Part shown: one piece after another, positions 23,027 to 36,231 of the stretch
How positions within the stretch are numbered: the stretch's first letter is position 1
How the letters are laid out: each line of letters opens with the position of its first letter
Position numbers and translations under genes: made by a program
Assembly: GCA_019925795.1 (NCBI GenBank)
Contig: CM034310.1
Span: 11,743,690-11,807,689 of the forward strand
Direction: 5' to 3'
Length of the DNA stretch: 64,000 nucleotides
Source: Dendrobium chrysotoxum
Taxonomy: Eukaryota; Streptophyta; Magnoliopsida; Asparagales; Orchidaceae
Notes under the pieces: generated by a model
What the model saw: the letters and a program-made list of their open reading frames with translations, nothing else
Told to the model about the DNA's origin: nothing
Database searches by the model: none

Positions 23027-23409
23027 ATTATTGCAAATCTGGATTCAAGGACTATAGTTTTGATGATCAGAAACATTTCTTGTATTTCTATTCTACTTTC
23101 ACTATTGCACATCTGTTTTGATTGCCCTGCATACTAACATATCAGGTCCACAAGGTTAATTGCAATTCAAGCCAGCTCAAGTTTGAGTAGATTAGGATTG
23201 AGTCAATTTGTAATATCAAATCCATTATTTTTTACTCTTTCTTAAGTCAATTGTAAAAAGTTGGATTCTGATGCTAAGTAACCTTCCGCACACACACTCA
23301 AGAGGAGAAATTTTATAAAATTAAAAGTTTATCTATTTTTTATTATATCATCCTAGATAATCCCAAATCATCCAGGATGATCAGATCGAAATAGAAACCC
23401 TAATTAGGA
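23026..23409 (+). repeat. Truncated 3' LTR of copia element
   Basis: Matches the first part of the 5' LTR from about 15114 to 15484, including two copies of the ATCATCC/GGATGAT motif. The start reads GATTATTGC where the 5' LTR has TGTTATG. Similarity stops after aaaccctaattagg. The remaining 1.5 kb of the LTR is missing. Confidence 0.85.
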
Positions 23410-26063
23410 ATGTTTTAAGGAGTTTTGAGTTTATTTGGGATTTTTAATAATTTCTAATTATTTTATTTATTTAATTATTAATTTTCACTAAAACTTAATT
23501 TAAAGTTAAACTAAAAGATCAATAATAGGGTTTTTATTTTTCCTAGAGAGAGGATCAAATTATGTCAATTTAAGATATTATTTGTAATTTTTGAATTTAT
23601 TTTTGATTTATTATATATTTTTAAAGTTTTTAGGTCCTAAAAAAGGCGGAATTATAACTTGCTTAATTTTTTGACCTAATGACCTCTAAATCTAGTAAAA
23701 TTTGGATCTAAGGTGTAAAACGTCACTAAGTTAAATTTATTGAATTTTCATTTGTATTAGATATGTGTAAAATTTCCTAAATTTTTTTAATTTAACTAAA
23801 CATTTTCCTTATTTATTTTCCATAGGTGTCTCTAGTGTTCAAACAGGTTTGAAATTTTGGTCACCTAACCATGGGACATATGCAAGCAAACCAAAGCAAT
23901 CAAATAACCTAATTCTATCAATTTGAAGAATTATGATTTTCAAAGTTTTGGGTCAAAAATGGACCCCTTTCTTTAAAAATTCTCATCACATGAAAACATT
24001 AGAAATCAGGTCCTAAGAAAATTACAGGGAATGCCTAAGATGTCCAAAAACATTTCACAAAATTTTGGGTCCAATTTGACCACTAGATTGTGAAAAAATT
24101 GATAAGTTTTTATTATAAATAAACCAAAATAACTCACTATACAATGATTAAAAAACTTTGATTTTAATTTTAATAAATAATAGGGCTTAAGACCTTTCCA
24201 ACGAGCTTAAGAACTCCAAATTTGGTGAAAAATTAGATTTTCTATGAATTTTAGGAGTTCTGACTTCTTAAATTTATTTTTTAAATCAATTTAATCAAAA
24301 ATAATTTGGCGGCACATGCCTTCTTGACTGGGGTGACGTGGCTGCATCTGCACAGTCCAATTACGTAGAAGGAATGATCGTACGGCTCTAGTTCATCTTG
24401 AGCTGTTTAGTTCAAAATGAACTAAAACTTTAAACACTCATAAGCTTTAAAATACTTTTCAAAATTGGATAAAATTTGAAAAACAGGTTTATCACAATAT
24501 AATCTTCAAACACCTACAGTTTGGTGGCTTCATGTGTTGTAGATTTTATGCAGTTTTAAATTAAAATTTGAGAGAAAAGTTGTGATAACATACAATATGG
24601 TGGGTGGATTTTGATGTTCTTGGGCTTGTTAGAAAGATAATTGAATTCTCTACAACTTTACTAAAGACCTCAAGAACTTTTAACGGTGGGATTTAAATAT
24701 GCTATTGAATTTCTCTTTTCTCTCTCTTTCTCTCTCTCTCTTCTCAAATTAGGCTGTCAAGCTTTGCAACGACCATTTCAAAGAGCGAAGGAGAGGATTG
24801 GAGATGAAAGAGCTAAGGAGAGGCTTGGAGAGGATTAATATAGCTGGAATTGATCATTTTGGATGGTTGGAGAAGATTCCAAGGATTTGAGTTGAGTAAA
24901 GCTTGGTTAGCCTGACCTATGATTACCAGCCTTGATTAATTCATGAGATGAGCTTTAGGTTGCTTCGATGTAATCCCTATAAACACCTAAATGCATGTGA
25001 AAATGGATTATTAAGGGATTTGACTTTGCCAAGGTGGCAGCCACCTAAGCCTTCTCTTTGACCATTTTTTTGCATATTTTGACTAGTCAAACTAGTCAAT
25101 ATGCTTATGCAGTACGGGAGAAGGTCTTGAACTGACTTGGAAGGAATATCAAGCCATGGGATTAAATTTTGAGTAGGCATATGGGATTTTTAGGGGATTT
25201 CACCAAGTCAAAGTGTATTGACTTGGTCAAATTGACCATAGTTTGACTCGAAACAAGTTTAAAAAAACTCAAAGCATCATTGGAAATACTCAAAACATCA
25301 AATGGAGTAGGTTTAAGGATTAAAAAAATTTGAATTTTGTTAATTGTTTAGATTAACCCATTTAAACCCTTAAGGGGTTATTGGGTCAAATCGACCATTT
25401 AAACCCTTAATGGACCATTTGATCAACCTATGTTTACTTGGTTAACCAAGTTGATCAAAGGCCTTGGTTTGAGTCCTATGCACTCCTAATGGTGTTTAGG
25501 ATGCTTTGAAGGAATTTACATGGTTTGATTTGAGAAGGCTATGTTGGAGTTTAGAGATAACTCCAAAATTGCCCTTTAGGGGCATTTTGGTCATTTTGAC
25601 CCCTGGTCAACTAGGGGTCAGAATGAATCCACTAAAATGCAATTTAATGCTTAATAAGTCATAAACAAGAGTCTGGATATAATCAAAGGATTTGGAGAGG
25701 CTCCAAGGTTAAAATCCATTGGGTAGCAAGTCTAGTAGCATAGACTATAAATATTTGAAGGTTTTACAACCTTTAGATTTCATTTTAGTTTCTAGGGTTA
25801 GACATCTTAGAATAAGTTCAAATTGGAGGGTAGACCCTAGGCACACACCTAATCAATATACAATTAATAGATCATGAATCAGGGGTCTTTTGACTGGGGT
25901 TTGAAATGTTTGAGAATTCACGAGAAAAGGCTTTCAGAATAGGGCCTTTAAACATTGAATTTTGATTTGAAATCTGGATTTTATTTGGATTGATCTAAGA
26001 TCTGGGTAGATCCAATGATTTGGATTTGTCCGAGTGACCTCATATAAAACTGAGGTCAACAAT
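23410..26063. other. Non-coding LTR-type debris, no gene seen
   Basis: AT-rich, with no long open frame and no domain. The block at 25360-25640 (repeated ggtcaa/ttgacc words, attgggtcaa, ttggttaaccaagttgatc) resembles 46120-46380 in the left arm of the inverted repeat, in the same orientation. This suggests a relative of that non-coding long-repeat element. A short CT run lies at 24710-24745. The left edge is the broken copia LTR and the right edge is satellite array B. Confidence 0.5.
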
Positions 26064-28655
26064 TGCATGATGGGTTAGGAATATGCCCACCACAGAGGAA
26101 CAAAACTATGGGGTAGGAATATGCCCATCAAAGAGAATCAAAATTGAGAGATCATATGATGGGGTAGGAATATGCTCATCGCAAAGGATCCAAACTGGCA
26201 GATCAAAAGATGGGGTAGAAATAAGCCCATCACCGAGGATTAAAAGTGAGCAATCGTATGATTCGGCAGGAAAATACATATCATAAAGAATAAAAATTGG
26301 GAGATCGTATGATGGGGTGGGAATATGCTCATCATAGATGATCGAAGCTGGGAGATTATATGATGGGGTAAGAATATGCCAATCATAGAGGTTCGAAACT
26401 GGGCGATCATATGATGGGGTAGGAATATGCCCATTTCTGAGGATCAAAACTAGGAGATCATGTGATGGGGCATCAATATAACCATCATAAAGGATCAAAA
26501 CTGGTAGATCATATGAAGGTGTAGGAATGTGCCCTTCATAGAGGATCAAAACTAGGAGATCATTTGATGGGGGTAGGAATATGCCTTTTATAGAGTATCG
26601 AAACTGTGAGATTCTATAATGGGGTAGGAATATGCCCATCACAAAGGATCAAGACAAGGAGATTGTATGATGGGGTACGAATATGCCCATCATAGAGCAA
26701 CAAAAATGCGAGATCATTTGATGGGGTTAGAAAATGCCCATCATAGAGTATCAAGACTGAGAGATCATATGATGGGGTAGGAATATACCCATCACAGAGT
26801 GTCAAGGCTAGGAGATTGTATAATGGTGTAGGAATATGCCCATCACAGAGGATCAAAGCTGGGAGATCGTGTGATGGGGTAGAAATATGCTGATCAAAGA
26901 GGATCAAAACTGGAAGATCATATGATGGGGTAACAATATGCCCATCACTGAGGTTTAAAACTAAGAGATCGTATGATGGAGTAGGAACATACCCATCATA
27001 ATGGATCGAAACTAGATGATCGTATGAAGGGGTTGGAATATGCCCATCATTAAGGATCAAAACTAGGAGATCGTATGATGGGATAGGAATATACCTATCA
27101 TAAATAATCAAAACTGGGAGATGGTATAATGGGGCAGGAATATGCCCATCATAGAGGATCATAACTAGAAGATCATATGGTGGGGTAGGAATATGCCCAT
27201 CATAGAGTATCGAAACAGGGAGATCATATGATGGGGTAGGAATATGACGATCACAGAGGATCATAACTAGGAGATCGTATGTTGGGTTGGAATATACCCA
27301 TCATAAAGGATGAAAACTAGGAGATCGTATGTTGAGGTAGAAATATGCCTATCATATAGGATCAAGACTTGAAGAATATATGATGGGGTAGGAATATGCC
27401 CATCGCAGATGATCAAAATTGGGAGATCATAAATGGGGAAGGAATATGACCATCACTAAGGATCAAAGCTGGCAGATAATATAATGGGATCAGAATATGC
27501 CCATCACAGCAGATTGAAACTGGAAGATCATATGAAGGGGTAGGAAAATGCCCATCACCGAGGAACAAAAATGGGGGATCGTATAATGGAGAAGGAATAT
27601 GCCCATCATAGAAGATCAAAACTTGGAGATCATATGATGGGTAGGAATATGCCCCTCATAGAGGATCAAAGCAAACCGATCGTATGATGTGGTTGGAATA
27701 TGCCCATCATAGAGGATCAAAACTAGGAGATTTTATGATGGGGTAGGAATATGCTCATCACATAGGATCAAAATTGGGAGATCATGTGATGGGGTAGAAA
27801 TATGGCCATTATAAAGGATCAATACTGGAAGATCGTGTGATGGGGCCGGAATATGCCCATCACAGAGGATCGAAACGGGAGATCATATGATGGGGTAGGA
27901 ATATACCCATCTTGAGGAACATTAATGGAAGATCGTGTGATTGAGTAGGAATATGCCCATTTTAGAGGATTAAAACTAGGAGATAGTATGATGGGTTAGG
28001 AATATGCCCATCATAGAGGATCAAAACTAGGAGATTGTATGATTGGGTAAGAATATGGCCATCACATAGGATCAAATTTGGGAGATCATATAATGGGGTA
28101 GGAATATGACCATTACAGAGGTTCAAAATTACGAGATTGTGTGATGGGGTAGGAATATGCCCATCATAGAGGACCAAAATTGGGAGATTATTTGATGGGG
28201 GTAGGAATATGGCCCTCATAGAGGATCAAAGCTAGGAATTCGTAGGATGGGGTCGAAATATGCTCATCACAGAGTATCAAAACGAGGAGATTGTATGATG
28301 GGGTAGGAATATGCCCATTGCAAAGGATCCAAACTGGCAGATCATATGATGGGGTAGGAATATACCCATTACAGTGGATCAAAACTAAGAGATCGTATGA
28401 TGGGGTAGGAAAATACCTATCATAAAAGATCAAAACTAAGGGATCATTTGATGGGGTGGGAATATGCCCATCATAAAGGGTCAAATTTAGGAGATTAAAT
28501 GATGTGGTAGAAATATGCTCATCATATAGGATAAAATCTGGTAGATCATATAATTGGGTAGGAATATGACTATTATTGAGGATCAAAACTAGGAGATCAT
28601 GTGATGAGATAGGAATATACCGATCATAAAGGATCAAAATTAAGAGATTGTATGA
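26064..28655 (-). repeat. 51-bp satellite, array B (inverted relative to A)
   Basis: The same 51-bp unit as 11284-15113 but on the other strand (gatggggtaggaatatgccc on plus). Minus-strand frames 27264-26614 (216 codons) and 28703-28188 carry the 17-residue period. Occasional single-base indels such as 'gatgggggtagg' shift the frame. Confidence 0.93.
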
Positions 28656-28662
28656 TGGTTTT

Positions 28663-29900
28663 GACCTATAAGGGTGTATGCTTTCTTGTGACCTTGTACA
28701 CACACACTCGTGGGGAGTTAGATCTGGTCAAAACAAGAAGTTCAACTTTTGAATAAATCATTCTGGATAATTTAGATCGATCAGGATGATCTGTTTATTG
28801 AACTAATCATCATTGAAGATATTTATATCATCCTGGATGATCCATTATGATCCCAAAACCCTAGCCTCCATGATAATTTAGGCAAGGATTTAAGAATCAA
28901 ATTTTGTTCTAATCATCTTGGATGACCTAGATAACCCTAGATGATCTATGAAAATCTTACCTAAATAAATCCTGTGATTATTCAATCAGATATGCATAAT
29001 TTGATATTCTGATCATCCTGGACGATCTATATATTATACTGGACTATTTGCTCAAATTTTGTACTGATCGTCTTGGACTATTAGGTCAAATTTTACACAT
29101 CGTCCTAGACGTTCCTGTGATCATCCTGGATGATCTTTAGTGTTAGAATTACATTTTTAGGATTTTCTGAAACCATCTTTTTGAGCGCATCATCCTGGAT
29201 GATCTTTGCTGCCAGAACTGATTTGGAAGGGTTTTTAAAGCCCTTTATTTATGGCTTGTCATAGACTTTAAAAATGTCTTTGGCAGCCAATGAGGCTTCA
29301 TTTCTTTTGGAGAAAACTTAAAGAGAGAGGTTGAAAGGGAGAGTGGAAAGGGTGGAGTTTGAGAGGGAGAATAGCCTTGGAAGGGGGATTTTTGAGAGAG
29401 TATGAGTGGGTTCACACGGTTACTCCGGGAAGCTTGCACCTAAGTACCATCGGATTCAAGGGTCATCTCGAGGGAAGTTTTAGGAAGAAGAATATCTCTT
29501 TGGTGTCAAAGGACCCAACTACTCTGCCGCACTGGGGAAGGTGGAAGTTATTTTATACGGGCTTCTCTGCCTAGCTGTGGGGGCTAAAGGAGAGTCACTA
29601 AAGGTTTAGTGGAAAACTCAGATGGTGCCTTTGGGGAGTGGACATAGGTTAGGTTGGATCGAACCACTACAAATATGGTCTGTTCTTTCTGGTTATTTTT
29701 CATATTTATTTTACTGCGAGTAACTACTTAGGAGAAATCTATGATTGATCTTTTTATTGTTGATTTAATTTGTTTCCACTATAAGATATAAAAAGATATT
29801 TCATTTTGTTAGAGAAGTTTTTTAAATATTCAATTTGCCCCCACTCTTGGTTAGCCTTGGGACTCGTTCATAAGAGCTTAACATTCCTCACAAACTTTCA
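28663..29900 (+). repeat. 5'-truncated copia LTR embedded in the satellite
   Basis: It matches the minus-strand LTR 11283-9784 from about 230 bases inside its start (cctataagggtgtatgcttt) to the exact LTR end ACTTTCA at 29900. It has the palindrome cluster (28760-29210), a TATA-like ctttatttatgg near 29240 and the same leader. The frame at 29359-29574 is near-identical in pattern to 10324-10133 on the minus strand. No primer site or gag follows; satellite resumes at 29901. It is either a solo LTR that lost its start or a recombination product. Confidence 0.85.
28760..29210. repeat. Palindrome cluster in partial LTR
   Basis: Further copies of the ATCATCC/GGATGAT motif, for example atcatcctggatgatcc near 28828 and catcctggatgatc near 29114 and 29190. 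This is the same LTR compartment as in the other two LTRs. Confidence 0.75.
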
Positions 29901-32900
29901 CACAGAGGATCAAAATTAGGAGTTCGTATGATGGGGTAGGGATATGCCAATCACAGAGTATCAAAACTGGGAGATTGTATGATGGGGTAGGAATATGCTC
30001 ATCACAGAGGAACTAGATTAGGAGATTATATGATGGGGTATGATTCTGTCCATCACAGAGGACCAAAAATGGGAGATCATTTGATGGGGTAGAAATATGC
30101 CCATCATAGAGGATCAAGACTGGAAGATTATATGATGGTGTAAGAATATACCAATCACTGAGGATCAAAACTAAGAGATCGTATGATGGGGTAGGAATAT
30201 ACTTATCATAAATGATTGAAATTGGAATATCATATGATGGGGTAGGAATATACCCATCACAAAGGATCAAAATGAGAAGATCATATGACGGGGTATGAAT
30301 ATGCCCATCACACAAGATTGAAACTAAGAGAATGTTTGATGGGGTAGGAATATTACCATTACATAGGTTCGTGAAAAGGAGATCTTATGTTGGGTAGGAA
30401 TATACCCATCATAAAGGATCAAAACTGGGAGATCGTATGATGGGGTATAAATATGCCCATTATAGAGGATTAAGATCGGAAGAACCTATGATGGGGTAGG
30501 AATATGCCCATCACAGATGATCAAAATTGGGAGATCATAAAATGGGGAAGGAATATGGCCATCATTAAGGATCAAAACTCGCAAATAATATGATGGGGTA
30601 GGAATATGCCCATCCTAGCGAATCATAACTCTAAGATCATATGCGGGGTACGAATATGCCCATCACAGAGGAATAAAAATGGGAGATTATATAATGGGGA
30701 AGGAATATGCCCATCATAGAGGATCAAAACTAAGAGATCATATGATGGGTAAGAATATGCCCCTTATAAAAGATCAAAACTAGGAGATCGTATGATGGGG
30801 TAGGAATATGCCCATCATAGAGGATCAAAACTAGGAGATTGGGTGATGGGATAGGAATATGCCCATCACCGAGATCAAAATGGGGAGATCGTGTGATAAT
30901 ATAGAAATATGACCATCACAAAGGATCAAGACTGGAAGATCATGTGACTTAGTAGGAATATGCCCATCACAGAGGATTGAAACAAGGAGAACATATAATG
31001 GGGTAAGAAAATACCCATTTTAGAGGAACATTACTAGGAGATCGTATGATGGGGTAAGAATATGCCCGTTATAGAGGATCAAAATTGGGAGATCATATGA
31101 TGGGGTAAGAATATACCCATCATAGAGGATCAAAATTAGGAGATCGTGTGATGGGGTAGAAATATGCATATTATAGGGGATTAAGATTCGAAGATCATAT
31201 GATTGGGTAGGAATATGCCCATCATAGAGGATTTAAACTGGGAGATCATTTGATGGGGTAAGAATATACCCATCACAGAGGGTAAAGGTTGAGAGATCGT
31301 ATGATGAGGTAGGAATACATTCATCAAAGAAGATCAAAATTGGGAGATCGTATGATGGGGTAGGAATATGCCTATCACAAAAGATCCTACTTGGCAGATC
31401 ATATGATGGTGTAGGAATATGCCCATCACAGAGGATCAAAACTGAGTGATCGTATGATTGGGTAGGAAACTACCCATCACAAAGGATCAAAATTGGGAGA
31501 TCATTTTATGGGGTCGGAATAAGCCCATCACAGAGGATCCAAATTGGGAGATTACATGATGTGGTAGGAATATGCCCATCATGTAGGATCAAATCTAGGA
31601 GATCATATGATGGGGTAGGAATATAACCATTAAGAAGGGTCAAAATTAGGAGATCGTGTGATCGGGGTAGGAATATATACATCATAAAGGATCAAAATTG
31701 AGAGATCGTATGATGGGCTAGGAATATGCCCATCACAGAGGATCAAAAGTAGGAGTTCGTATGATGGGGAAGGAATATGCCCATTACAGAGTATCAAAAT
31801 TAGGAGATTATTTGATGGGGTAGGAATATGCCCGTTGCAGAGGATCTAGACTGGGAGATTATATGATGGGATAGGATTATGCCTATCACAGAGGATCAAA
31901 ACTAGGAGATCCTTTAATGGGGAAGAAATATGCCATCATAGAGGATCAAGACTGGAAGATCATATGATGGGGTAGGAATATGCCCATCACTGAGGATCAA
32001 AACTAAGAGTTTATATGATGGGATAGGAATATACTTGTCATAAAGGATTAAAGTTAGAAGATCATTTGAAGGGGTAAGATTTGCCCATCGCTGAGGATCA
32101 AAACTAGGAGATCATTTGATGGGGTAGGAATTTGCCAGTCATAAAGGATCAAAGTTGGGAGTTCGTATGATGGATTTGGAATATGCACATCATAGAGGAT
32201 CAAAACTAGGAGATCATATGATTGGGTATGAATATGCCCATCACAGAGTATCTAAATTGAGAAATCGTATGATGGGGTAAGAATATGCCCAACATAGAGG
32301 ATCGAGACTAGGAGATAACATGATGGGGTAGGTATAAGCCCATCACAGAGGCTCAAAATAGGGAGATCATGTGATGGGGCAGAAATTTTCCCATCAAAGA
32401 GGATCAAGACTGGAAGAAGATATGATGGGGTAGGAATATGCCCATCACAGTTGATCAAAATAAGGAGATCATAAAATGGGGATGGAATATGACCATCACT
32501 AAGGTTCAAAACTAGTAGATATTTTGATGGGGTAGGAATAAACCAATCATAGAGGATCAAAATTAGAAGATTGTATAAAGGGATAAGAATATACCCATCA
32601 CTGAGGATCAAAACTAGTAGATCATATGATGGGGTAGGAATATACCCATCACAGAGTATCCAAATTGGGAAATTGTATGATGGGGTATGAATATGCCCAT
32701 CACATAGGAATAAAAAAGGGAGTTCATATGATTGAGTAGGAATATACCCATTATAAAGGATCAAAACTAGTAGATCATATGATGGGGTAGGAATATGCCA
32801 TCATAGAGGATCAAAACTAGGAGATCGTATGATGGGGTAGGAATATGCCCATCATAGAGGATTGAAACTGGGTGATTATTTGACGGGGTAAGAATATGCC

Positions 32901-35523
32901 AATCATAGAGCATGAAACTAGGAGATCATATGATAGGGAAGGAATATACCCATCATAAATGATCAAAACTAGGGGATCATATGATGGGGTAAGAATATGC
33001 CCATCTCAGGGGATCAAAATTGGGAGATAGTAAGATGGAGTGGGAATATGCCCATCACTGAGGATCAAAACTAACCCATCATATAATGGGGCAGGAGAAA
33101 ACCATCATAATGGATGAAAACTGGGAGATCATATGATGGGGTGGGAATATGACCATCATAGAGGATTAAAACTGTGAGATTATATAATGGGTTAGAAATA
33201 TGCACATCAAAGAAGATCAAAATTGGGAGATCATATGATGGGGTAGGAATATGCCCATGACTAAGGATAAAAACTAGGAGATTATTTGATTGGGTAAGAA
33301 TATACCCATTAAAAGAATCAAAATTGGGAGATTGTATGATGGGGTAGGAATATGCCCATCACTGAGGATCAAAACTAGGAGATGATATGATGGGGTAGGA
33401 ATATGCCCATCATAGAGTATCGACACTGATAGATCATATGATGTGGTAGAAATATGCCTATAATAGAGGATCAAGACTATGAGATTGTATGATGGGGTAG
33501 AAATATGCCCATCATAGAGGACCAAAATTGGGAGATATGTGATGGGGTAGAAATATGCCCATCCTCGAGGATCAAGACTAGAAGATTATATAATGAGGCA
33601 GGAATATGCCCATCAATGAGGAACAAAACTAAGAGATCGTATGATGGGGTTAAAATACACCATTCATAAAGGTTCAAAACTGAAAGATCGCATGAAGGGG
33701 TAGGAATATGCCCATCATTGAGGATAAAAACTAGGAGATCATATGATGCGGTAGGAATATACCCATCATAAAGGATAGTAGGGTGGAATAGGCCTATTAT
33801 AGAGGATCAAAACAAGGAGATCATATGATGGAGTAGGAATATGCCCATCACAGAGGATCAAACCTGGGAGATCATGTGATGGGGTAGAAATATGCCAATC
33901 AGAGAGGATCTAGACTAGACGACATATTATGGGCTTAAAATATGCCCATCACAGATGATCAAAATTGGGAGATCAAAAATGGGGAAGGAATATGACCATC
34001 ACTAAGGATCGAAACTGGAAGAAAATATGATGGGGTAGGAATATGCCCATTATAGAGGATCAATACTGTAAGATCGTATGAAGGTGCAGGTATATACCTA
34101 TTACGAAGGATCAAAACTAGGATATCGTATGATGCGGTAAGAATAAACCCGTCATAGTGGATCAAAATTGGGAGATCATATGATGGGGTAGTAATATGCC
34201 CATCACAAAGGAATAAAAATGAAAGATCATGTGATAGGGTAGGAATATGCCCATCATAGAGGATAAAAACTTGGAGATCATATGGTGGGGTAGGAATATG
34301 CCCATCACAGAGGTTCAAAACTAGGATATCATATGATATGGTAGGAATATGCCCATCATAGAGGATCAAATTTGGGAGATCGTATGATGGGGTAGGAATA
34401 AGCACATCACAAGGGAGCAAATCTAGGAGATCATTTGATGGGGTAGGAATGTACTTATCATAGAAGATCAAATCTGGGAGATTATATGATGGGGTCGGAA
34501 TAAGCCCATTACGGAGGATCAAAACTAGGAGATCATAACATGGGGTTGGAATATGCCCATCACTGAGGATCGAAATTAGCAGAGTATATAATGGGGTAGG
34601 AAAATGCCCATCACAGATTATCAAAACTAAAAGATCATATAAAGGGGTAGAAATATGCCCATCACTGAGGATCAAAACTAGGAGAACATATAATGGGGTA
34701 GGAATATGCCTATCATAGAGGATCAAAATTAGGAGATCCTATGATGGGGTAGGAATATGCCCATCACAGAGGTTAAAAATTGGTAGATCTTATGATAGGG
34801 TAGTAATATGCCCATCATAGAGGATCAAAACCTGAAGATTATATGAAGGGGTAGGAATATGCCCATCACTGAGGATAGAAACTAGGAGATTATATGATGG
34901 GATAGGAATATAACCATCATAGTGAATCAAAATTAGGCGATCATATGATGGGGGTAGGAATATGCCCATCATAAGGGAACAAAAATGTGAGCTCATAAAA
35001 TGAGGTAGGAATATTCCCATCATAGGGGATCAAAACTAGGAGATTATATGATGGGTAGGAATATGCCATCATAGAGGATCAAGACTAGGAGATCATATGA
35101 TGGGGTGGGAAAATGTCCAGCACAAAGGATCAAAATTGGAGATCGTATGAGATCGTATATCTGGGTAGGAATATGTTCATCACTGAGGATCAAAACTAAG
35201 AAATCATATGATGGGCTAGGAATATACCTATCACAGAGGAACAAAACTGGGAGATCATATGATGTGTTAGGAATATGCCCATCATAGAGGATCTAAACTA
35301 GGAGATCATATGATGGTGTAAGAATATGCCTATCACAGAGGATCAAAATTAGGAGATTATTTAATGGGGTAGGAATATACCCATCATAGAGGATCAAAAT
35401 TGGGAGATCGTATGATGGGGTAGGAATATGCCCATCACAGAGAAATAAAACTGGGAGATCATATGATGAGTTAGGAATATGCCCATCAAAGAGGATCAAA
35501 ATTGGGAGATTATATGATAGGCT
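29901..35523 (-). repeat. 51-bp satellite, array C
   Basis: About 110 units in the array B orientation, starting mid-unit (cacagaggatcaaaa) immediately after the LTR end. Minus-strand frames are open over long stretches (34726-33959, 255 codons; 32764-32252, 170 codons) with the same 17-residue period. Breaks come from single-base indels. Confidence 0.93.
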
Positions 35524-36231
35524 ACCTTTAACGAACTTTTTGTTTAAATAATTAGAAAATAAATCCTTAAGCATTGAGTACAAAGGAATCTTTGGTTACC
35601 CATAGGCAAATGGATTAACAGAGGCCTTCAATAAGATGTTGGTAGGAATTCTAAAGAATTTCTTCTCAAAGAAAAAGTACTATTTAGTCTCCTTCATTTC
35701 AGAAGTTGTTTCTACATCACTTTCTTGGTCCAATCAATGAATTCAGTATACAAGAAATGAATGAGAGACCTCTGATGAGATTGCGAGCTGGAATATTTAA
35801 TTCTAATTTCTTCATCTTAGTCAACTAGAACGGGGAGTTATTGATTGGGGTTTTCTTTGCATACAACCATCGACAATTCTATGAAAGCCAATAGAATCAA
35901 ACATAAGATGAACGTGATCTGAGAGTGCTCGAAGCCACATCTCCATCCAGTTACGAACAGAGGATGAAGGAAGAACACCTTACTTGTCTCAAAAGAATTT
36001 TCACCATTGAACAATGAAAAAAAAGGGAAGGGTGAATTAGAATTGTATTGAGATTTCAAAGACCCAACATGTATTTTGTTGTATTGGGCTCTTTCATCAA
36101 CTGATGAAAATATCAGTTATTGAAACTTAAAGTAGGAGCCTTTAGGCTAGGCTGCTTGAGCCGGCCGCCCTAATTAAATCCTAAACCTTAAATAAATCCA
36201 CTCCTAAAACGGAGTCATTTTCACACCCTCG
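35524..36231 (+). pseudogene. Island in satellite with Ty3/gypsy integrase scrap
   Basis: Near 35575-35690 the plus strand reads a gypsy-type integrase C-core: YP, a stop, then ANGLTEAFNKMLVGILK. This matches the conserved YPQxNGxAEAxNK pattern. Upstream and downstream frames are broken, and no RT or other domain is present. The rest (35700-36231) is unrelated to the satellite. A minus-strand frame 36059-35838 (73 codons) has no recognisable domain, and I give it no function. The island marks a former insertion or a rearrangement point between arrays C and D. Confidence 0.55.

Larger units (their letters stand above)
15114..23409 (+). mobile_element. Ty1/copia retrotransposon, probably Maximus/SIRE-like, degenerate
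   Basis: A complete 5' LTR (15114-17043), primer site (17046), gag with CCHC knuckle and downstream coiled-coil-like region, protease, GAG-pre-integrase, a truncated integrase, RT and RNase H, about 1.6 kb of non-coding sequence after pol, a polypurine tract (23015-23026), and the first 384 bases or so of the 3' LTR. Domain order PR-INT-RT-RH is copia. Long LTRs, the long tail after pol, and motifs such as LVDGLKHNLLSISQLCDKGF suggest the Maximus/SIRE lineage; that assignment is inference. Many stops, frameshifts and an integrase deletion show it is dead. The 3' LTR is cut at 23409, so no target duplication can be checked. Confidence 0.9.

Noticed and set aside
21443..23121. Envelope-like gene between pol and 3' LTR
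   Set aside because: Only short T-rich frames with low-complexity hydrophobic translations. There is no signal peptide with a conserved block and no coiled coil.
29359..29574. Conserved small frame shared by two LTRs (also 10324-10133 on minus)
   Set aside because: It lies in the LTR leader. Similarity is explained by LTR homology, and there is no family match. I kept it only as evidence that the LTRs are related.
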